DNA of 12,461 bases from Chrysochromulina tobinii (Eukaryota > Haptophyta > Prymnesiales > Chrysochromulinaceae), in the NCBI GenBank assembly GCA_001275005.1, contig JWZX01001330.1:1-12461 (forward strand), given 5' to 3'. The notes under the pieces were generated by a model. The model was given only the letters and a program-made list of their open reading frames with translations. It was not told the origin of the DNA and ran no database searches. Positions 6,666 to 12,461 of this stretch are shown here, in pieces (within the stretch, counting starts at the first letter, position 1; every line of letters starts with the position of its first letter). The position numbers and the translations under genes were made by a program.

Positions 6666-7634
6666 CGCCTCACACTCTGCAATGTCTGTGTCGTGCCCGG
6701 AACCGTGTTCTGGCGGGGTGTGAGTGAGACTGAGCGTGTCGTTTGGGGATTTGCACACACCACGATACACTCTCGTCTTAGGTCTTATCGTGATGTGCAT
6801 GTGGGGTGGGTCGGAGGGTGCACGGCAGCGGGTCGCCGTCGTGTGTCTGAGCTACATGTCGATATACACGATAAATGGGCAGTGCCCAACATGCGATGGT
6901 GCTGTTCTCCCCATCAAGCATCATCCAGCCACCAAGTTGTGTAGTTGACCAGTGGGTCCATCAACCTTCACCTTGAAGGAGTGGGGCTCTAACCTGGCTT
7001 CTCTCAGCTATAGTGCTAGATCCCAGTCTTAGACCTCGTCTTACCTCGTGTCAGGTCTGTCGAGCTGTCGAGAAGCTTGACAGCTTGACGCCCCGGCACA
7101 TGCAGTCAGGGGGGTCTGTCAAGGTCTGTCGAGGTCTGTCGAGTAGCTGTCGAGCTATCCTGTCGAGTAGCTGTCGAGTATCCTGTCAAGTAGCTGTCGA
7201 GTTCCTGTCGAGTTTCCTGTCGAGTTGTCGAGGCCAGCTGGCCAGGGCTCAACGGGGTCCGACGTCCGAGGCCGAGGTCGGACCGAGGTTGGGTCGGGTC
7301 TTAAGGCGACCACAGGAATTTCACGCTGGTTTCCGGGAAAACACGTCTGCCTAACATTGCTTATTGGCACCGGGGTCTCGACGTGGAAACGACAACGTGG
7401 TCTCGTGGGTCGTGCTATTGTACATGTAGAGTCGCGTGCGTTTGATCCCAATTTTGGCGTCTGATCGTGCGCGTGCGTTTGTGCGTTGGTGGGTCGTCCA
7501 CGGTTTGGTTCTGTGCTTCGTCTGTGTGAGCCGTGTGCGTGTGTCTGTCTCGTGCGCGTGTCCCGGGTCTCGCCCTAAAATGGATTGTAATTGGCTAACT
7601 GCGCGCCTCATCGAAACCGCACGCGGAGGTCAAT
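6666..7634. other. Gene-free spacer between the coiled-coil gene and the permease pair
   Basis: About 970 bp without a supported gene. The left part should hold the 3' end of the coiled-coil gene; no poly(A) signal is clear. The middle holds the CTGTCGAG cluster. About 7430-7565 is GT-rich (TGTGCGTGTGTCTGTCTCGTG type). The right end should be the promoter and 5' UTR of permease copy 1, with an ATTGG word (reverse CCAAT) at 7590-7594. An upstream ATG at 7580 is out of frame with the permease start and reads 47 codons to 7723, overlapping the start. If it is in the mRNA it would reduce translation. Confidence 0.5.
7057..7232. repeat. CTGTCGAG repeat cluster
   Basis: Exact CTGTCGAG occurs at 7057, 7065, 7126, 7136, 7147, 7160, 7171, 7194, 7205 and 7217. 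Variants lie at 7116 and 7183 (CTGTCAAG) and 7225 (TTGTCGAG). Spacing is mostly 10-13 bp with variable linkers (GT, TAG, TAT, CTATC, TTT), so it is a clustered motif rather than a strict tandem satellite. It lies about 400-580 bp upstream of permease copy 1. Confidence 0.85.
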
Positions 7635-9178
7635 ATGGCCGACGCCGAGCCCGGCAGCAGCGCCGAGTCAAAGTCATCGAAGGGCTCTGGAGTGCGCTTC
7701 ACAAAGGAGGCCACCACATTTGACATCGAACCAGTTGTTGACGACGATGCCATGACTTCAGATGGTGCAGTAAGAAAAGGGCGCGGTCATAAAACTCGAT
7801 TGATGAGGTCACCAGTGTGGGGTGCGGTCTGCAACTCCATAGGCTTCATGGCGGTACCACGAACCATCCCAGCCTGCTTCAAGGCGACTGGCTGGCCGCT
7901 AGGCCTCGTGTGCCTCGTCTACTCCTCGATCGTCACGTATGACACTGGCATGATCATCGGCAAGGTGACCACGCTGGTGCCGGCCGAATGTTCCTCCTAT
8001 CCGAGCATCGCCGCCGAGGCCGGCGCCGCATTCGCGGCCCAGACAGGCCGAAATCAGAAGCGCTGGCGGATAGGCTGCCTGTATTCCGCCGCGGGCATCC
8101 AGTACTGCACCTACTACCTGACCGGCGTGTCCGAACTGATCTACTTTGAGCAATATATGGCCAGATCTTCGAAGTGAGCCCGCTCTGCCAGTGGCAATGG
8201 CTGCTCGTCGTGAGCATGATCACGCTCCCGGCGCTGCAGATTCCCGGATTCCACGGCTCGCGCTTGGCGGCGGTGATGCTCGGCCTGGTGCCCCTCGTAC
8301 TCAACATAGGGGTCTTCACATACGAGATCTTTCTGGTGCAGCCATGGAATTGTAAGCCCGGCCCGACCTATTCCGCCTGGCCCAAGTCGGTGGGCGCCGC
8401 CACCCTCGGTCTCTCCGCCTTTGGGTACGCCTTCGGCGGCCACGGCATGTACCCCGAGATCATCCGGGAGATGGCGGAGCCCTCACGTTGGGGCGAGGTG
8501 ATGGCCTGGACGTACGCAGTGGTCACCCCGCTCTATGTATACTGCGGGATTCTTGGCTACGCCGCTTACGGCGACGCGTCGATGACCAACATCAACCAGA
8601 ATGCGCCGCGCAACCTGGCAAACCAACTCTCGATCATGGTGCAAGCCTTTCAGGAGATTTTTTATGTTCTCACCCCTAACCTGGTCGTGATGCTCGCACT
8701 CGAGCTGCAGCTCGGGGTCGACCCCGCCGCATGCTACGCGCCGAGCACTCCAAAGGGCCTACTCGGCCGCGTACTCGGCGTCATGCCGACGTGGGTGCCC
8801 CGGCTCGTGCTCCGAACGATGATCCTCGGCTCGCAGTGCTTTGTTGCCCAAGCTCTCCTCTGCGGCGCGGGCGACACACTGTTCGCGATGATCTCGCTCG
8901 TCGGGGCTGTGGGCATGACTGCGTTCACGTATGTGCTTCCGTATTTGTTCTACGCGGTGCTCTCGCGAGATGCACACTCGCGCGGCTGGAAGGCGTGGGC
9001 TGCGCTCAATGTTGCGGTCGGCTCCGTTGTCATCGTCACTGGCTTCACCTCGTCCATCACACAGCTCTTCGGTTGCGAGGGCGGCTTTTTCAGTGGCGAC
9101 TGCCAGCTCGACTACGCGTATGCGCCCTTGGGAGATATTGACCCTTGCAACTTGAGCGGCTCGCCTTTCTATCCATAA
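7635..9178 (+). pseudogene. AAAP-family amino-acid permease, copy 1, frameshifted
   Basis: The first of two tandem transporters of the amino acid/auxin permease family (Aa_trans), which move amino acids across membranes with H+ or Na+. It starts at ATG 7635 (MADAEPGSSA), the same N-terminus as copy 2. The first frame ends at 8177 after 180 residues and about three membrane segments. The rest, from SPLCQWQW at about 8174 to the stop at 9178, continues in another frame and carries the family signature near FGYAFGGHGMYPEIIREM. The cause is visible by comparison: copy 1 reads ATATGGCC at 8155-8162 where copy 2 has ATATGGGCC, a one-base loss in a G run. Without the loss the product would be 514 residues and about 11 membrane segments, ending SGSPFYP. 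It may be a recent pseudogene or a sequencing or assembly error in a short homopolymer; both parts are otherwise well conserved. Confidence 0.85.
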
Positions 9179-9396
9179 AGGCTGGGGGGCTCGGCTTGCC
9201 TTTTTTGATCCTAAGTTCCTACATGTACCTGCTATACAGAGCTCCGCTTAAGAGTTCAGTTAGTGTATATGTACGTTGTCCCTTAAAAAAGCGTCGTGCC
9301 GGGCGGGGGTTCTACCGAAACTTCGTGTGGGACTCACCGGACTCACCGCGAGTGAGTGCGAGGGGTGGACAGCGCGCGCGGGGAGCTTTGCAATAC
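9179..9396. promoter_or_regulatory. Short spacer between the tandem permeases
   Basis: This 218-bp gap must hold the 3' end of copy 1 and the promoter and 5' UTR of copy 2. It has an AT-rich segment (TTTTTTGATCC near 9200, TATATGTACG near 9267, CTTAAAAAAG near 9282) followed by a GC-rich part with GACTCACCGGACTCACCG near 9331-9348. Only the last few bases before the ATG resemble the leader of copy 1 (CAATA then ATGGCCGAC). The two promoters therefore seem different. Confidence 0.4.
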
Positions 9397-11001
9397 ATGG
9401 CCGACTCCGAGCCCGGCAGCAGCGCCGAGCCCAGTTCATCCAAGGGCTCTGGAGTGTGCTTCGCAAAGGAGGCTACAACATTTGACATCGAACCAGTTGT
9501 TGACGATCGAGGATTTGTCGACGATGCCATGACTTCAGATGGTGCAGTAAGAAAAGGGCGCGGTCATAAAACTCGATTGATGAGGTCACCAGTGTGGGGT
9601 GCGGTCTGCAACTCCATAGCCTTCATGGCGGTACCACGAGCCATCCCAGCCTGCTTCAAGGCGACTGGCTGGCCGCTAGGCCTCGTGTGCCTCGTCTACT
9701 CCTCGATCGTCACGTATGACACCGGCATGATCTACGGCAAGGTGACCGCGCTGCTGCCGGCCGACTGTTTCACCTGTCCGAGCATCGCCGCTGAGGCCGG
9801 CGCCGCATTCGCGGCCCAGACAGGCCGAAATCAGAAGCGCTGGCGGATAGGCTGCCTGTATTCCGCCGCGGGCATCCAGTACTGCACCTACTACCTGACC
9901 GGCGTGTCCGAACTGATCTACTTTGAGCAATATATGGGCCAGATCTTCGAAGTGAGCCCGCTCTGCCAGTGGCAATGGCTGCTCGTCGTGAGCATGATCA
10001 CGCTCCCGGCGCTGCAGATTCCCGGATTCCACGGCACGCGCTGGGCGGCGGTGATGCTCAGCCTCGTGCCCCTCGTGTTTAACGTAGGGGTCTTCACATG
10101 GGAAATCCTTCTGGTGCAGCCATGGAATTGTAAGCCCGGCCCGACCTATTCCGCTTGGCCCAAGTCGGCGAACAACGTCGCCCTCGGTCTCTCCGCCTTT
10201 GCGTACTCCTTCGGTGGCCACGGTCTCTACCCCGAGATGCTCCGGGAGATGGCGGAGCCCTCACGTTGGGGCGAGGTGATGGCCTGGACGTACGCAGTGG
10301 TCACCCCGCTCTATATATACTGCGGGGTCCTTGGCTACGCCGCTTACGGCGACGCGTCGATGACCAACATCAACCAGAATGCGCCGCGCAACCTGGCAAA
10401 CCAACTCTCGATCATGGTTCAGTGCATTCAAGAGGTCTTCTTCATTCTCGAGGGCAACCTGATCGTGATGCTCGCACTCGAGCTGCAGCTCGGGGTCGAC
10501 CCCGCCGCATGCTACGCGCCGAGCACTCCAAAGGGCCTGCTTGGCCGCGTACTCGGCGTCATGCCGACGTGGGTGCCCCGGCTCGTGCTCCGAACGATGA
10601 TCCTCGGCTCGCAGTGCTTTGTTGCCCAAGCTCTCCTCTGCGGCGCGGGCGACGCGCTGTTCGCGATGATCTCGCTCGTCGGGGCTGTGGGCATGACTGC
10701 GTTCACGTATGTGCTTCCGTATTTGTTCTACGCGGCACTCTCGCGCAACAAGCTCTCGCGCGGCTGGAAGGCGTGGGCTGCGCTCAATGTTGCGGTCGGC
10801 TCCGTTGTCATGGTCACAGGCTTCACCTCGTCCATCACACAGCTCTTCGGTTGCGAGGGCGGCTTTTTCAGTGGCGACTGCCAGCTCGACTACGCGTATG
10901 CGCCCTTGGGAGATATTGACCCTTGTAACTTGAGCGGCTTGCCATCCTGGGTGTTCGACAGCGAGGATGGCAAGATCGACGGCCTAAGCAACATTGCTTA
11001 A
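9397..11001 (+). CDS. AAAP-family amino-acid permease, copy 2 (534 aa, intact)
   Basis: Predicted multi-pass membrane transporter of the amino acid/auxin permease family (Aa_trans), likely proton- or sodium-coupled; the substrate cannot be told. The start is ATG 9397 (MADSEPGSSA), matching copy 1; the frame runs further upstream only from a TTG. A soluble N-terminus (1-62) precedes about 11 hydrophobic segments near residues 66-82, 92-112, 152-172, 191-209, 215-236, 260-276, 294-315, 338-364, 397-415, 420-446 and 457-480. FAYSFGGHGLYPEMLREMAEP at 268-288 is the family's characteristic mid-protein motif, followed by YIYCGVLGYAAYGD. After the last segment comes a Cys-containing region (C486, C495, C510) and a tail ending SWVFDSEDGKIDGLSNIA that copy 1 lacks. 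Copy 2 also has five extra N-terminal residues (RGFVD region, about 38-42). Vacuolar or plasma membrane location is undetermined. Confidence 0.92.
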   Translation: MADSEPGSSAEPSSSKGSGVCFAKEATTFDIEPVVDDRGFVDDAMTSDGAVRKGRGHKTRLMRSPVWGAVCNSIAFMAVPRAIPACFKATGWPLGLVCLVYSSIVTYDTGMIYGKVTALLPADCFTCPSIAAEAGAAFAAQTGRNQKRWRIGCLYSAAGIQYCTYYLTGVSELIYFEQYMGQIFEVSPLCQWQWLLVVSMITLPALQIPGFHGTRWAAVMLSLVPLVFNVGVFTWEILLVQPWNCKPGPTYSAWPKSANNVALGLSAFAYSFGGHGLYPEMLREMAEPSRWGEVMAWTYAVVTPLYIYCGVLGYAAYGDASMTNINQNAPRNLANQLSIMVQCIQEVFFILEGNLIVMLALELQLGVDPAACYAPSTPKGLLGRVLGVMPTWVPRLVLRTMILGSQCFVAQALLCGAGDALFAMISLVGAVGMTAFTYVLPYLFYAALSRNKLSRGWKAWAALNVAVGSVVMVTGFTSSITQLFGCEGGFFSGDCQLDYAYAPLGDIDPCNLSGLPSWVFDSEDGKIDGLSNIA

Positions 11002-11020
11002 GCCGGAGAAGTTAAAGGAA

Positions 11021-11068
11021 GAGGAGGGGCAGGAGGGGCAGGAGGGGCTGCTGCTGCTGCTGCTGCTG
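11021..11068 (+). repeat. GGAGGGGCA minisatellite followed by (CTG)7
   Basis: GGAGGGGC occurs three times at about 9-bp intervals (from 11023) and runs directly into seven perfect CTG units at 11048-11068. It begins 19 bp after the permease copy 2 stop codon, so it would be in that gene's 3' UTR. Confidence 0.88.
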
Positions 11069-12231
11069 CAAGATGATATTCGCGGCGCATCATCAACTTG
11101 CACCTTGGGCGATCTTCCTCTTTCCACAACGATCGCCTGGGCGCCTAGCTATGGGTGCTTTTGATGAGGTAGAGTTTGGGTTGAGGCCGACAGGACTTTG
11201 GCTTTTGGCACACTGGCTCTGCTTGGATTGTGTGGGGTGTGTCCCGCTCCCCGCGCCGACGAGCGACCGTCGGCGGCACTCTGTGCCGTTTATGTGCCGT
11301 GTGCGTGTCGTCTGCGAATGTGACGGATCGAATTGTCAGAGGCGGGATGCGGAGGCGGTACTGTGTATTCTATGCGAAAGCTGCTAGCTGGGACGAGCTC
11401 CTGCATCCGATCCGAAAGACAAAACGTTATGAAAACGATGCAAGGTAACGTAAGGGAAATGAATTAATTCCATTTTTGACACGTCCGAATATGTCGCCTA
11501 CCCTGAACCCTCCGACGCCCGCCCCGCTGCCCCCCCTTAAGGCTTAAGGTTAAGCCCCCCCACCCGGCACGCTGATGATACAGACTGTAAGGCAATGAAA
11601 GAAGACGGAAGCGAAACCAAGCTCCAAGGAGATTTTCGGTTACGAAAGCAGGTTAAAACTGGGGTGGGGCTGCCATGCCAGGAGTCAGGGCGACTCATCG
11701 GCACCAGGGATGCATCACGTGTAAGGCTTCGCATCCCACCGTGCTGCCTACAGCTGAGAGGTGCCCCCACCCCTCAGGTTCCGGACACTCGATCCATGTT
11801 GCCGTTCCCACCCAATCGCCGTCTTCCCGCCGCTTCCGCCTGCCAACCTGCCGCCCGGCCGCCCGGGACCCGCCGGCCGCGGTGTGACGGTGACCGCCCT
11901 CGCCTCAGTCCCCTATTTTTTTTGAGTGTTTACATGTAAGAAGCCAGGGAGAGGGACGAGAACGATAAACGAAGTGCAAGTTGCATACAAGTGGCACTTG
12001 CGACCAATCGTAGACGCGCGACTCGGCGGAGCTCGGCGCAGACGAGAGTTTGGCGCTGACCGTGTCCGCTGGATCGTCGCACGCGCGGTCGGTCGTTTCA
12101 CGCGTGCCGAATGTTCGCTGCGCAAGTCGTCATAGTACATAGACTTCTTTGAGACCGGTAGCAATTGGAGCCCGCCGAGCGCCGCGCCGCGCGCCGCGCG
12201 CGCCGCGCCATATCCCAACTTCAAGGGTAGT

Positions 12232-12294
12232 CGACGGGGGTGTAACGGCGACGGGGGTGCTCTCGCGTCAGCGGGGCAACTTGCGGGGCAACTT
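12232..12294. repeat. Two short direct repeats
   Basis: CGACGGGGGTG occurs at 12232-12242 and 12249-12259. GCGGGGCAACTT occurs as an exact head-to-tail pair at 12271-12282 and 12283-12294. No gene lies nearby. Confidence 0.85.
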
Positions 12295-12312
12295 GATTAC
12301 CATCGTTATTAC

Positions 12313-12333
12313 GCATTATTAGCGAGATAATGC
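12313..12333. repeat. 7-bp inverted repeat in AT-rich patch
   Basis: GCATTAT (12313-12319) pairs with ATAATGC (12327-12333) across a 7-nt loop, and a further CATAATGC word follows at about 12336-12343. It is too short to assign a role. Confidence 0.6.
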
Positions 12334-12461
12334 ACCATAATGCAGGGTGCCAATCGACAGATCTCGGAACGTAGACCCCCGAACCGCGGAAATTCGGCTT
12401 GCATCGGTTAAGCGAAGGCCGCAAACAGCATTTCCAACTTTGTTCACGAAACATCCCGCGC

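Larger units (their letters stand above)
11002..12461. other. Gene-free right flank with short repeats
   Basis: About 1.46 kb with no gene I can support. The left end should hold the 3' UTR of permease copy 2. Open frames here (plus 11073-11387, plus 11595-11939, minus 12221-12454) show no recognisable domain and have composition typical of chance frames in GC-rich DNA. The stretch holds a G/A-rich minisatellite with a CTG run at 11021-11068, a TTAAGG/CTTAAGG-rich patch near 11535-11555, a pure CGCG block near 12175-12210, and short tandem and inverted repeats at 12232-12333. Confidence 0.55.

Noticed and set aside
7057-7232. Possible CRISPR or telomeric repeat
   Set aside because: The units are too short with 0-13-base irregular linkers, and they do not match known telomere motifs.
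7013-7354. 113-codon frame over the CTGTCGAG cluster
   Set aside because: Its SSCR/LSS strings are translation of the repeat, with no domain.
10155-10919. 254-codon second frame inside permease copy 2
   Set aside because: It is an Arg-rich out-of-frame shadow of a clear membrane protein gene.
11073-11387. 104-codon plus frame with a real ATG
   Set aside because: There is no recognisable domain, it lies in the probable 3' UTR of permease copy 2, and its composition does not differ from chance frames. It cannot be fully excluded.
11595-11939. 114-codon plus frame
   Set aside because: The first 40 residues look plausible, but the rest is Pro/Arg/Ala noise; no family and no start context support it.

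Overview
The window looks like nuclear DNA of a GC-rich unicellular eukaryote, most likely a microalga; haptophyte-like is my best guess, at low confidence. Supporting this are a multi-EF-hand protein with long low-complexity and coiled-coil regions, AAAP-type amino-acid permeases, long gene-free spacers rich in simple repeats, the lack of operon packing, and starts that only make sense as ATG. No tRNA, rRNA, CRISPR or transposase gene was recognised. None of the five gene bodies clearly needs an intron, although one holds a possible in-frame intron.

Layout, left to right. 1-662 is extremely GC-rich and gene-free, with a small AT-rich island. 663-3092 (minus) encodes an 809-residue protein with four canonical EF-hands, a fifth degenerate one, and a long coiled-coil and Trp/Ser-rich tail. 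3093-3648 is a repeat-dense spacer with ACCGGT palindromes, an 11-bp and a 20-bp tandem repeat, an AAGTC hairpin and a dispersed 26-bp repeat. 3649-4813 (minus) is a conserved protein of unknown function whose frame is broken once, at an adjacent 7-bp near-duplication. A spacer of about 110 bp separates it from a divergent plus-strand gene (4926-6665) for an Ala/Gln/Ser-rich coiled-coil protein of unknown function. 6666-7634 is gene-free and holds a CTGTCGAG repeat cluster. 7635-9178 and 9397-11001 (plus) are tandem AAAP permease paralogues. The first carries a one-base deletion that breaks its frame; the second is intact (534 aa). 11002-12461 holds no gene I can support, only short repeats.

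The genes do not form an obvious pathway. The clear relationship is the tandem permease duplication, where near-identical blocks alternate with islands of difference in the membrane segments and with different C-terminal tails. This suggests recent duplication, possibly with gene conversion, and partial divergence or loss of copy 1. I found no convincing new multi-gene system. The most interesting items are the permease pair, the frame-broken conserved gene, the splice-like repeated 19-mer inside the coiled-coil gene, and the structured spacer at 3200-3540.
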